Shown here: positions 1 through 8,233 of the stretch, one piece after another
Layout of the letters: every line of letters begins with the position of its first letter
Numbering within the stretch: position 1 is the first letter of the stretch
DNA from: Methanobacterium sp.
GTDB lineage: Archaea; Methanobacteriota; Methanobacteria; Methanobacteriales; Methanobacteriaceae
DNA: 21,151 nucleotides
Assembly (NCBI GenBank): GCA_020855015.1
Contig: JAHKLP010000122.1
Location: 1 to 21,151 of the forward strand
Reading direction: 5' to 3'
Notes under the pieces: generated by a model
Seen by the model: only the letters and a program-made list of their open reading frames with translations
The model's database searches: none
Told to the model about the DNA's origin: nothing
Position numbers and translations under genes: made by a program

Positions 1-1127
1 AATCCCACTCCTATTCCCACCAGTGCATAAGCCAGTCCCACTTTCCAGTAAGGTATATGATCTTTCCATAAAAGCAGCATAGTCAAAAAACCTAAGAAAC
101 AGAACAAATAACCGGCCAGTAATGTAAATCTTGAACCATGGGATTCCACAAGCTTGGCAGAGTGTGGTGCTACCAGAATCATTAGTATAGCTGCTGGTAA
201 AATTGAAATTCCAGCATCCAGGGTTGAGTATCCTAAAACGTTTTGTAAAAACTGCTGACCAACATACATGGCGCCCATCAGAGCCCCGAAAACTATGATC
301 CCCGCAGATGCCGCCACTGCAAAGATCCTTCGACTGGCAACTTCAAGGTCAAACAGAGGATTTTGAACACTCTTCTGACGCCAAATAAACAAGATACCCC
401 CAAAAGCAGCGATTAATGATAAACTGATAATCAAAATTGATGAGTTAGGTACTGGGAGGAAGTTAATTGCCAGAATTAATGTTCCTAAAAATATTAGGGA
501 TAAAACACCACCAACATTGTCCACTGGAGTTACAGTCTCATTAACATGTGACGGAATGAACTTTATAGCCATAATTAGAGCAACAATGGCCAGAGGTAAT
601 GTAATAAGAAACACAGACCCCCAGTTAGCAAACGTTAGGAGATACCCTGAGATTAAAGGCCCGAGAGCGGCAATAGCAGCTCCCACACCAGACCATAATG
701 CAATAGCCCGGGTTCGTTTCGGATCTGACCACAAAGCAGCTATAAGTGCCAGAGTTGTTGGAAAAGCCATTCCTGCGGCTAAACCACCAATAATACGGGC
801 AAAAATAAGGATTTCAATGGATGGTGCGTAACTGGCAATTAAGGATGAGGGTATAGCCATTAGGGTTCCAATAATCAACATCATCTTCCGACCGTGATGA
901 TCACCCAAAGCACCGAACCATAGAACTGATGCAGCCAGACCCAGAGAGTAGCCCACTGCCACCAGATTAATCTGAACCTGTGAAGCATCAAAAGCAAGAC
1001 CTATGGAAGGAAGAGCAACGTTAGCCACTGACAGGTTAAGATTTGCAACAGCTGCCACCAGAATAAGAGTAATTAAAGCCAACATTCCTGTTTCAGTATC
1101 TTTCTTTGCTGCGGGTGTTGCAACCAT
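1..1127 (-). CDS. MFS multidrug-type exporter (DHA2-like), C-terminus cut by window edge
   Basis: Reading the minus strand from an ATG at 1127 gives an open frame of 375 codons to the window edge with no stop. The protein is almost wholly hydrophobic with repeated membrane segments. Near residues 72-81 it has the MFS motif A between TM2 and TM3 (GALGDHHGRK), and further on a motif-C-like ALGPLISGY stretch typical of drug:H+ antiporters. The length before the cut and a large second half fit the 14-TM DHA2 family, usually about 450-500 residues, so roughly the last fifth is missing. Start: GATGAT lies four bases before the ATG; another in-frame ATG at 1136 is possible. It follows thiI by 41 bases, with a T7 tract between, so co-transcription is uncertain. 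The substrate cannot be inferred. Family call is firm, subfamily likely. Confidence 0.9.
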   Translation of the reverse strand, partial: MVATPAAKKDTETGMLALITLILVAAVANLNLSVANVALPSIGLAFDASQVQINLVAVGYSLGLAASVLWFGALGDHHGRKMMLIIGTLMAIPSSLIASYAPSIEILIFARIIGGLAAGMAFPTTLALIAALWSDPKRTRAIALWSGVGAAIAALGPLISGYLLTFANWGSVFLITLPLAIVALIMAIKFIPSHVNETVTPVDNVGGVLSLIFLGTLILAINFLPVPNSSILIISLSLIAAFGGILFIWRQKSVQNPLFDLEVASRRIFAVAASAGIIVFGALMGAMYVGQQFLQNVLGYSTLDAGISILPAAILMILVAPHSAKLVESHGSRFTLLAGYLFCFLGFLTMLLLWKDHIPYWKVGLAYALVGIGVG

Positions 1128-1156
1128 TTTTATCATCTCTCATAATCCATTCAAGC

Positions 1157-1163
1157 AAAAAAA
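1157..1163 (-). terminator. oligo-T tract after thiI
   Basis: On the minus strand a run of seven T follows the thiI stop by a few bases, without a clear hairpin. Archaeal RNA polymerase can terminate on oligo-T alone, so this may end or attenuate the thiI transcript before the MFS gene. The tract is seen; termination is inferred. Confidence 0.35.
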
Positions 1164-1168
1164 TTCTT

Positions 1169-2320
1169 TCATTTAATTAATTTAAGTGTTGAAATGGCAT
1201 TATCATATTCATCTTCCGCACCAATATTATCCAGGGCTTCTAAAACCTGAGATAACTCAGCATGAGTCTCAGGATGGCGTGGAACTGCAGAACAACCACT
1301 ATCTGGAAGTATTGAAATATCATAAGTTCCAATCTTCTTGGCAATATTCTCAATTTCCACCTTATCCAAGCCAATCAAGGGACTCAAAACCGGCATTAAA
1401 GTGGAGTAGCGAGTTGCTAAAATATTGGGCAGTGTTTGTGATGCTACCTGTCCTAAACTACTGCCGTCAACAATAGCCAGAGCATTCTCATCTTTTGCTA
1501 ACCTTTCCGCTATCTGGTACATTCCACTTTTACACAACACACAGGTCATCCGATCCGGGGCTTCATCAATACATTTATGGAGATAATCACCATAATCCAC
1601 CTGATAAAGTGTTAATTTCGCACCGGCAGAATATTCTTTTAGTTTCTGGTAAATTTTCAGGATTTTATCATTAGATCCAGACGAGTAAGGATAAGTGTTA
1701 AAATTTAGAAGCGTGACACTGCAACCCCGTTTCATCATTAAGAAAGTGGCCACAGGAGAATCAATACCACTGGAAATCAAGGATATAACCTTGCCCTGTG
1801 TTCCTAAAGGTAGTCCGCCAAGTCCCTGAATTTTCTGGTTGAAAATGTAAGTCTTATCACCCCTCACTTCCACAAATAATTCAAAATCAGGATTTGAAAG
1901 GTCAACTTTGGATTCTGTAATCCCGTAAACAACTGAACCACAGTATGCTGCCATTTCCTGGCTGGTAAAGTCATGTTCACCCACCCTCCGGCACCTGATA
2001 GCAAATGAATCCTCAGAAGAAAAAACACCTTTATCAACCAATTCATTAATGTATAGTTCAATTAGTTCTTTAATTGAATCATGATCAGTCTTTGTCACGG
2101 ATGCTGGGCTGTACGAAACTATACCTGGAATTCTTTGTAGATATTCAACAGCTTCACCCAGATCCTGAGGATAGATAAATATTCGACCCTGTTTTAATTT
2201 GACATCTCCATCAATAACTGTTTTGATATTTTCTATGAGCTTACGCTCAAATTTCCCTCTCACTTTAGGACTTTTAATCCCAATTTCCCCATATCGAACT
2301 ATTATAAGTTCATCCAGCAT
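1169..2320 (-). CDS. thiI: tRNA 4-thiouridine synthetase ThiI (archaeal type, no rhodanese domain)
   Basis: ThiI adenylates and thiolates uridine 8 of tRNA to 4-thiouridine. The protein has 383 residues: an N-terminal ferredoxin-like part, a THUMP domain at roughly 55-165, then a PP-loop ATP-pyrophosphatase domain with the ATP-binding SSGIDS at 183-188. There is no C-terminal rhodanese domain with its persulfide cysteine, which bacterial enzymes of the E. coli type carry. Instead there is a CxxC pair at C260/C263 and another cysteine at C343 in a DSGC motif. Three cysteines in this arrangement are known in the methanococcal ThiI, where they have been linked to an Fe-S cluster used with sulfide-derived sulfur; that this copy works the same way is inference. 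Start: ATG at 2320, about 27 bases after a TTTATATA box, so the leader is probably very short. Confidence 0.93.
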   Translation of the reverse strand: MLDELIIVRYGEIGIKSPKVRGKFERKLIENIKTVIDGDVKLKQGRIFIYPQDLGEAVEYLQRIPGIVSYSPASVTKTDHDSIKELIELYINELVDKGVFSSEDSFAIRCRRVGEHDFTSQEMAAYCGSVVYGITESKVDLSNPDFELFVEVRGDKTYIFNQKIQGLGGLPLGTQGKVISLISSGIDSPVATFLMMKRGCSVTLLNFNTYPYSSGSNDKILKIYQKLKEYSAGAKLTLYQVDYGDYLHKCIDEAPDRMTCVLCKSGMYQIAERLAKDENALAIVDGSSLGQVASQTLPNILATRYSTLMPVLSPLIGLDKVEIENIAKKIGTYDISILPDSGCSAVPRHPETHAELSQVLEALDNIGAEDEYDNAISTLKLIK

Positions 2321-2347
2321 GTTATGGCTCCATAAAATAAGAAAACA

Positions 2348-2355
2348 TATATAAA
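2348..2355 (-). promoter_or_regulatory. TATA box (TTTATATA) of thiI
   Basis: The minus strand reads TTTATATA here, identical to the box in front of ehaA. Its downstream end is 27 bases from the thiI ATG. With the usual archaeal spacing of about 25 bases from TATA centre to transcription start, the leader would be only about 6 bases. Confidence 0.55.
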
Positions 2356-2370
2356 ATAGAAATTAGGGAA

Positions 2371-2384
2371 GAAAAGCAAAAAAA
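2371..2384 (-). terminator. oligo-T terminator after the CBS-domain gene
   Basis: Just after the stop codon of the CBS gene the minus strand has TTTTTTTGCTTTTC with no strong hairpin. This fits an archaeal oligo-T terminator, and thiI then has its own promoter. Termination is inferred. Confidence 0.45.
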
Positions 2385-2391
2385 TTAAGAA

Positions 2392-3027
2392 TTATTTCCT
2401 TGCTTTAGCCACTTTCCTGGCTATTACCAGTTCTCCAATGGCAATTAGTCCCACGAAGAATTTTTCCAGCCCTCCGGTGGCCCAGATTGCTTCGCCAAAT
2501 GTGGCGTCTTTTATTCTTTTTTCATAATCCTGGGCGGTGACTCGTTTACCGGTTCGTCTCTGGGTTACAATGGCTGATGCTTCCATTAATTCGTCCCAGC
2601 TAACTCCTTTAAGTTCATCTTCCATGGCCTTGAATATTTTGGTGACTTTAATTTCATAGAGGCTGGAAAGTGTTTTAACAATATCAAAGGTACGCACCAC
2701 ACCAACTACCACTTCATCATCATCCAGGACAGGTATGCTGACTACCTTGTGCTGCGATGCCTCCAGCACAGCTAATCGAGCAGGATCATTATGATGCACA
2801 TGTACTATATCCTCTTTAACATGCATAACATCTGCAACCTTTTTTTTACCTTCCCTGAATCCCCTGGTAACATCAAGGGATGTGATCCATCCAATGAGTC
2901 TTTTATCACCATCAACCACAGGTGTGGTGAATTTACGTTTTTCCTCCATTAGAATGGAGATTTCTGCCAGGTCCTGATCAGGGGATACCACTATAAAATT
3001 TTTGTCCATAATTTCCTTAACTAACAC
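2392..3027 (-). CDS. Two-CBS-domain protein with basic C-terminal extension
   Basis: The 211-residue protein starts with two CBS motifs (about residues 1-55 and 63-120), a pair that normally folds into one Bateman module sensing adenine nucleotides or S-adenosylmethionine. From about 125 on it has a mostly helical extension of some 85 residues ending in a lysine/arginine-rich tail; I do not recognise a catalytic domain there. The start is GTG at 3027, directly after the stop of the polyferredoxin gene, and is supported by GGAGATGAT four bases upstream, a near-match to the full anti-Shine-Dalgarno complement. The two genes are therefore almost certainly translated from one mRNA. A role as ligand-sensing regulator or accessory of the polyferredoxin is inferred from this arrangement only. 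Confidence 0.85.
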   Translation of the reverse strand: MLVKEIMDKNFIVVSPDQDLAEISILMEEKRKFTTPVVDGDKRLIGWITSLDVTRGFREGKKKVADVMHVKEDIVHVHHNDPARLAVLEASQHKVVSIPVLDDDEVVVGVVRTFDIVKTLSSLYEIKVTKIFKAMEDELKGVSWDELMEASAIVTQRRTGKRVTAQDYEKRIKDATFGEAIWATGGLEKFFVGLIAIGELVIARKVAKARK

Positions 3028-3783
<756 letters not shown>

Positions 3784-3832
3784 TTTAACACCATTTATAT
3801 TCTCTACCCAGCTGATTATTCCTGTTCTTTTT

Positions 3833-3842
3833 GTTTATATTT
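3833..3842 (-). promoter_or_regulatory. Candidate TATA box for polyferredoxin-CBS operon
   Basis: The minus strand reads AAATATAAAC, about 50 bases before the ATG of the polyferredoxin. Spacing would give a leader of roughly 25 bases that includes the GGTG ribosome binding site. The surroundings are very AT-rich, so a chance match is quite possible. Confidence 0.35.
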
Positions 3843-3915
3843 TATTTACTTATTCATCTATTATTATTTTATTTTTATCAATCCCTTGAAAATCTTAGTT
3901 GAAATTACAAGTCAA

Positions 3916-3955
3916 TTTATCTTATCTAATGAACTAATCATTAGTTTATCTTATC
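3916..3955. repeat. Palindrome flanked by 11-bp direct repeats, operator-like
   Basis: TTTATCTTATC occurs at 3916-3926 and again at 3945-3955 (plus strand), 29 bases apart start to start. Between them lies the perfect palindrome AACTAAT-C-ATTAGTT (3932-3946). The second direct repeat covers the stop codon of the pfkB gene. The array stands about 135-170 bases before the polyferredoxin ATG, upstream of its candidate TATA box. It could bind a dimeric regulator or act in RNA processing; no T tract follows directly, so it is not a classical terminator. The repeats are seen; function is inferred. Confidence 0.5.
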
Positions 3956-4857
3956 CTATCAACCGCTGATTTTGATGGGAGGCCGGTGGTAGCTCCTAAT
4001 TCCTGCACACAACACGATGCAACGAAGTTCCCGATCATAGCTGATTCTTTGATATTTTTACCTTCAAGAAGTCCGTAAATGAATCCTGAGTTGAATGCAT
4101 CCCCTGCACCAGTGGTATCCCTGCAATCCACATCGTAAGCTTCAAGAAGATATGTTTTAACACCATCAGTAACTAAACAACCCTTTTTCCCCTGTTTAAT
4201 GACTAATATTTCAATTCCATAATTTAATATGGTGCTTATTTTCACATCCTGTCCCTCTCTTGAGGGTAATAAAAGATCTAACTCACCCTGATTTATTAAC
4301 AGTATATCTGTTCTTTGAAGGATAGTTTCCAGTGCGTTTATTCCTTTAGATGCATTGATCATTCCCGGATCCAGGCTAACTGTGATCTGGTCAGGGATAG
4401 TTTCCAGTAAAGCTTCCTGTGCTTTAATAGATCCCCCCACAAATGATGTGAGATGTATAACTTTAGCATCGGATGCATATTCAAGATTAATTTCTTCAAT
4501 AGTGATTTCATCGTTCACACCAGGATCAACGTATAATGCTCGCTGACCTTTAAGGTCCACATACCCATGAACTGTGCCACTTCGCCCTATTGGACTTTTA
4601 ATGATTCCTTCAGTGTTCACATCTTCCTCTTGAAGGTTTCCAAGAAGTGTTTCTCCTTCCCGATCATTGGCTACTTTTCCTAGAAAGCCAGTTTCCAGTC
4701 CCAGTCTAGCCAGTCCTATGATGGTGTTAGCAGCAGACCCTCCACAACTTTCGTGTAAGTTTATGATATAGCCTTCTTCATCTTTACAGGCTATCTGGTT
4801 AACCTGGAAGAGTCTGTCCAGGTTCAATGCTCCGAATCCAATAACATCAAGCGTCAT
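3946..4857 (-). CDS. PfkB-family carbohydrate/nucleoside kinase
   Basis: The 303-residue protein is a ribokinase-fold kinase of usual length. It has the N-terminal signature around CGGSAANT (residues 38-45), which contacts the sugar, and the C-terminal PfkB signature DTTGAGDAFNSG at 247-258, whose Asp253 is the catalytic base and whose glycines form the anion hole. It phosphorylates an alcohol group of a sugar or nucleoside with ATP; the substrate cannot be told from sequence. Archaeal relatives include nucleoside kinases. It follows the Ftr paralogue by 18 bases, and its ATG has TGTGAT five bases upstream, so it probably belongs to the end of the eha transcript. Its link to hydrogenase function is unexplained. 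The gene ends inside an operator-like repeat. Confidence 0.88.
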   Translation of the reverse strand: MTLDVIGFGALNLDRLFQVNQIACKDEEGYIINLHESCGGSAANTIIGLARLGLETGFLGKVANDREGETLLGNLQEEDVNTEGIIKSPIGRSGTVHGYVDLKGQRALYVDPGVNDEITIEEINLEYASDAKVIHLTSFVGGSIKAQEALLETIPDQITVSLDPGMINASKGINALETILQRTDILLINQGELDLLLPSREGQDVKISTILNYGIEILVIKQGKKGCLVTDGVKTYLLEAYDVDCRDTTGAGDAFNSGFIYGLLEGKNIKESAMIGNFVASCCVQELGATTGLPSKSAVDRIR

Positions 4858-4875
4858 GGGAAATCACATCCAGGT

Positions 4876-5784
4876 TCATGGGAACAACTCTTTTAGATGA
4901 ATTTTATAATCTCCCAACTGTCCACCGTAATTACCTGCCGAGATACCCAGAACATCATCATATTCCAGCATAACTTCAATACCTGCTTTCATGGCTTTTT
5001 TAAGACTTTCCAGATCAAGTCCGTTTATAACTATTTCCGGTATGTACGCCACGCCTCTGGGAACTCTGGATTCTTTACCAAGTATACTTTGAAGTGTGGG
5101 ACAGTAGGGGTGGTTGGTTGTGGGGCCAATCCAGGGATAATTGGTTTCAGGCTTGGAAGCAGCAGAACATATGTCAAAGGGAGTAATAACTCCTTTAACT
5201 GACTCTATTGCTTTAAGAGCCTCCCTACCGCATTCTAAGACTGATTTTTTGCTGTTACAGTAGTACCAGAAGTTCGCTCCCATAATTCCTTTCATGTATC
5301 CAAGTTCTCTTTCTATGAGAAAATCGGGTATGGCAATGGGCACCACAATCATATGCCTTCCGTATAATTCTTCTTCCCATTCATATCCATCTCCACAGTG
5401 CCCTACATGTTTCATGGTATCAATGAAACCTGCAGGATTGATTGATGCATCGAAAATGGATGTGAAAGGCTTCACCAGGATGTCCTGCCGGATACGGTAT
5501 GAAAGTTCCACTTCGAACTTTTCAGGATCCTCTTTATCATACCAGAACTGTATTATCGCTCCTTTACGTCCGTCAGGAGTCTGATTTTCGTTTAACCAGC
5601 ATTCTATACCTCCTTCCACCCGGCCGATCACTGTTCCAGGAGTGGAAGTTGCATCATAGGCTGCTCTTTTTAGGGTTTCATCATCATCGGCAGTGACAAT
5701 AACTCTACAACATATCCCCTTAAAAGCCTCAGCATAAGTGTCCTCAATTTTGCCCCAAAATGGTTTTTTTGACGAATCAGACAT
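4876..5784 (-). CDS. ftr: Formylmethanofuran:tetrahydromethanopterin formyltransferase paralogue (Eha-linked)
   Basis: The family transfers the formyl group from formylmethanofuran to tetrahydromethanopterin, the second step of CO2 reduction to methane. The 302-residue length matches (about 297 usual). Recognisable landmarks are EDTYAEAF near the start, TPDGRKG, FGDGYE-like CGDGYEWEEE, GANFWYY, and the C-terminal EIVINGL followed by ISAGNYGGQLGDYKIHL. It differs from typical Ftr at many positions, including an extra N-terminal stretch of about ten residues, and fits the second, operon-linked copy known from Methanothermobacter (FtrII) rather than the main housekeeping enzyme; that assignment is from memory and context. 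Its ATG directly follows the ehaR stop, with AGGAGG ten bases upstream, so the two are translated from one mRNA. Whether it is active or a binding or regulatory partner of Eha is open. Confidence 0.9.
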   Translation of the reverse strand: MSDSSKKPFWGKIEDTYAEAFKGICCRVIVTADDDETLKRAAYDATSTPGTVIGRVEGGIECWLNENQTPDGRKGAIIQFWYDKEDPEKFEVELSYRIRQDILVKPFTSIFDASINPAGFIDTMKHVGHCGDGYEWEEELYGRHMIVVPIAIPDFLIERELGYMKGIMGANFWYYCNSKKSVLECGREALKAIESVKGVITPFDICSAASKPETNYPWIGPTTNHPYCPTLQSILGKESRVPRGVAYIPEIVINGLDLESLKKAMKAGIEVMLEYDDVLGISAGNYGGQLGDYKIHLKELFP

Positions 5785-6807
5785 TTATCCCAGGCCTCCT
5801 ATTGATTCTCCCCTTACTTGTTTACGGAACGAGCTGCTGTCAGTAATCAATTCATCGAGATTTTCGGGAGTGATTAATTCCATTCTTGTATTTGTTTTTC
5901 CAAGTTCCATGGCCAGTTCCGGGTTAACATCGAATTTTTCCATTGCCAGTTCTGTATTTTCCCCAAATAAACTGGCAAATTCCAGCACCACTCTACTGTC
6001 ATATCGGTTGAACAGATCAGTTATAATAGAAGTTATAAGTGTATTATCGGAAATAATAGCTATTGATGCATCTTTAAGGGCATATTCATTACCATTAAAT
6101 GATACGGCCAGACCATCATTTTGTCTGGCATAGCGGAGTGGCTCAACATCGGTTATGCTGTCCCCAATATACATTAAGTCCTGGGGTTTGAAATTGTATT
6201 TGGTGATAATATCCAGGACAGCCTCTTTTTTTGCTTCCCCTCCTACTGGTTTAACCTCATAGAAAAGGGAACCAATTTCCATCTTAGGAATTTCTTCCCA
6301 GAATATACGTTCCAGATTCTCAAATTCAGGGTTTTGGATGATGGATAAATGGAATTCTTTTAGCTTAATTTCATCTTCTTTATTGAGGGGGTGGCTTTCC
6401 AGATCCAGACGTGTACAGTAACAGTGGTCAAATGGGAACTGGGTTAAATCACAAAGAGCCCGGATATATGGTTCATAGCTGGTGCTAACAATAAAGGAGG
6501 GCATGGTTTGATTTACCTGGCTCATAGTTTCCAGGGCACCAGGTATCAACAAAACATTCCTGGATGAAAAATCCTCCATATTAGCATTAGTAGCACCATA
6601 CGCCTTTAAAAATGGTAATATTAGTTTTAAAGTGTCACCAGCATTATATCCTGGTCTTTTAATTTCATCAGCCAGTATATCATCATATCGACTAATTATC
6701 TGGAAAAATTTTTCACCATCATCTATGAAATGACCAGCCAGTTCAAAAGCATTGTCATTTACGGATATTGGCCCTTCACAGTCAGAAACAAAAAATTTAT
6801 TACCCAA
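5785..6807 (-). CDS. ehaR: EhaR: HAD-fold hydrophilic subunit/accessory protein of Eha
   Basis: The 340-residue protein carries haloacid dehalogenase phosphatase motifs: motif I as SDCEGPIS (Asp9, Glu11; the second Asp of DxD is Glu, as in ThrH-type enzymes), motif II in VSTSYEPY (109-115), a lysine near 193-194 for motif III, and motif IV as GDSITD (215-220). It could hydrolyse a phosphate ester, but the substrate is unknown; the original eha description lists EhaR as a hydrophilic protein without known role. The start is TTG at 6807, seven bases after a perfect AGGAGG; the ATG overlapping that site is out of frame and stops after four codons. It follows ehaQ by 48 bases and touches the Ftr paralogue. 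The name ehaR rests on position after ehaQ and on my memory of the family. Confidence 0.8.
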   Translation of the reverse strand: MGNKFFVSDCEGPISVNDNAFELAGHFIDDGEKFFQIISRYDDILADEIKRPGYNAGDTLKLILPFLKAYGATNANMEDFSSRNVLLIPGALETMSQVNQTMPSFIVSTSYEPYIRALCDLTQFPFDHCYCTRLDLESHPLNKEDEIKLKEFHLSIIQNPEFENLERIFWEEIPKMEIGSLFYEVKPVGGEAKKEAVLDIITKYNFKPQDLMYIGDSITDVEPLRYARQNDGLAVSFNGNEYALKDASIAIISDNTLITSIITDLFNRYDSRVVLEFASLFGENTELAMEKFDVNPELAMELGKTNTRMELITPENLDELITDSSSFRKQVRGESIGGLG

Positions 6808-6855
6808 TTGACATCCTCCTATGGACGATAGGATTTCATTATTTCAGAATCAATT

Positions 6856-8232
6856 TTATGAATCTTTTGAGCGAAGTTCAACTGCTCTGGTAGGGCATAT
6901 GCTCTGACATTCCCCACAAAAGATGCATTTGTCATGATCTACCACGACCTCATCGTTTTCCAGGGTCATAGCATCTACTGGACATTTATTCACACACACT
7001 CCACATCTTTGACAGGCCAGTGAATCTATTATCACTTCTCCTTCAGATGGGCCAAGAATTTCCCGTCTTTTGAAGATAATACGGCCGTTTTCCACGTGGA
7101 AAGACTCTTCTTTTAGGGTGATGGCCTGGAAAGGACAGGTCTCAACGCACTGGCCACAATAAACACAATCATCTCCAATATGAACCGGTGAGGGCATCTC
7201 AAGTTCGATACATTCAACTGGACACTCTTTAATGCAAGCCCCACAGCCAATACAGGTGTCTTCAATAACCCTTATTTCCCGATGTGGTGAAGTAACCTGG
7301 ATTATCTCACAGACATTTCCAATATCAAGCTTGTCACCCACAAGAGCTTTTATTTCAGCTTTAACCAGATCTGTCACGTCTCTGGTGAATTCGGGTTCTT
7401 TATTATTGTAACTTACTTCACGGGTGATTTTATTTAGAATAGAATTAATCTTGACACTTTCTTGAGATAATTTTTTGCTCTCCTTTTCAAGAAGTTCAGA
7501 AACAATATCCATAGTTTTTATCTTATTATACCTTTCATATGCTCTTTTTCTGGAGGAGTATCTGATGGCAGTGGAAGGACAAGTGTCCATACATTCCTCA
7601 CACCTTGCACAGTAAGAGGGATTAATGTATGGTAATTTACTCATTTTAGACACATTAATTGCACCCTTGGATGGGCAGACTCTGGTGCATGTCATACAAC
7701 CAATGCATTTTTTATCATTAACCACAATGGCTTTACCACCAACCACTGAGCGTGGGAGGATTTCACCATACTTTATGGCCTCTGTGGGACAAACACGGGA
7801 ACAATAACCGCAACGAATGCACTTATCCTCATCTATTTCACTATGAGCTTCTTCTTTCCCTGAAGAGATGAAATGAATGGCTCCGGTACGACAGGCATCA
7901 ACACATGCACCGCACTGTCTACATAACTTGGTGTTAATGTTAGGAACATTCTCTCTTCGGGGTTTGGAGAGAGTGGTTTTAATACTGATGGCATCGTAAG
8001 GACAAGCATTTCTGCAAAGAACACATCCAAAACATTTATCATCAATTTCTACATGCTTATCTGGTAGGACTTCATGAACAGCATCTACTGGGCAAGCTTT
8101 AAGGCATGGCCTCTCACTGCAGGAGGCGCATTTTTCCTGGTCTATCTCATATTCAACTTCTACATCACGGAGTGGTTTGTAGACCTTCTTAGTTTCTTTT
8201 AATTTTTCAGGGGTATCCGATGCAGTGGGAAT
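6856..8232 (-). CDS. ehaQ: EhaQ: polyferredoxin with ten [4Fe-4S] motifs, apparent ATT start
   Basis: The open frame on the minus strand runs from after a TAG at 8245-8247 to the stop at 6856. Its first ATG/GTG/TTG is a GTG at 7746, but that would remove four of the ten CxxCxxCxxxC motifs. The full reading has exactly ten, matching the 10[4Fe-4S] polyferredoxin described for the eha operon. The first (residues 35-47) is stretched to CxxCxxxxCxxxCP, and the third ends CR instead of CP. A perfect AGGAG at 8242-8246 is followed nine bases on by ATT (8232-8230), giving 458 residues and a start one base after the ehaP stop. No canonical start lies within the first 162 codons. Between motifs 6 and 7 lies a charged helical linker (about 227-322). 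It should wire electrons between hydrogenase and a ferredoxin-dependent acceptor. Confidence 0.88.
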   Translation of the reverse strand: MPTASDTPEKLKETKKVYKPLRDVEVEYEIDQEKCASCSERPCLKACPVDAVHEVLPDKHVEIDDKCFGCVLCRNACPYDAISIKTTLSKPRRENVPNINTKLCRQCGACVDACRTGAIHFISSGKEEAHSEIDEDKCIRCGYCSRVCPTEAIKYGEILPRSVVGGKAIVVNDKKCIGCMTCTRVCPSKGAINVSKMSKLPYINPSYCARCEECMDTCPSTAIRYSSRKRAYERYNKIKTMDIVSELLEKESKKLSQESVKINSILNKITREVSYNNKEPEFTRDVTDLVKAEIKALVGDKLDIGNVCEIIQVTSPHREIRVIEDTCIGCGACIKECPVECIELEMPSPVHIGDDCVYCGQCVETCPFQAITLKEESFHVENGRIIFKRREILGPSEGEVIIDSLACQRCGVCVNKCPVDAMTLENDEVVVDHDKCIFCGECQSICPTRAVELRSKDS

Positions 8233-8233
8233 T

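Noticed and set aside
517..831. Plus-strand 104-codon frame
   Set aside because: Antisense shadow of the MFS transporter, which continues in frame through the whole region.
7833..8045. Minus-strand 70-codon frame in the ehaQ region
   Set aside because: It overlaps the long polyferredoxin frame, which shows four intact cysteine-cluster motifs in this very stretch; the 70-codon frame is a shadow.
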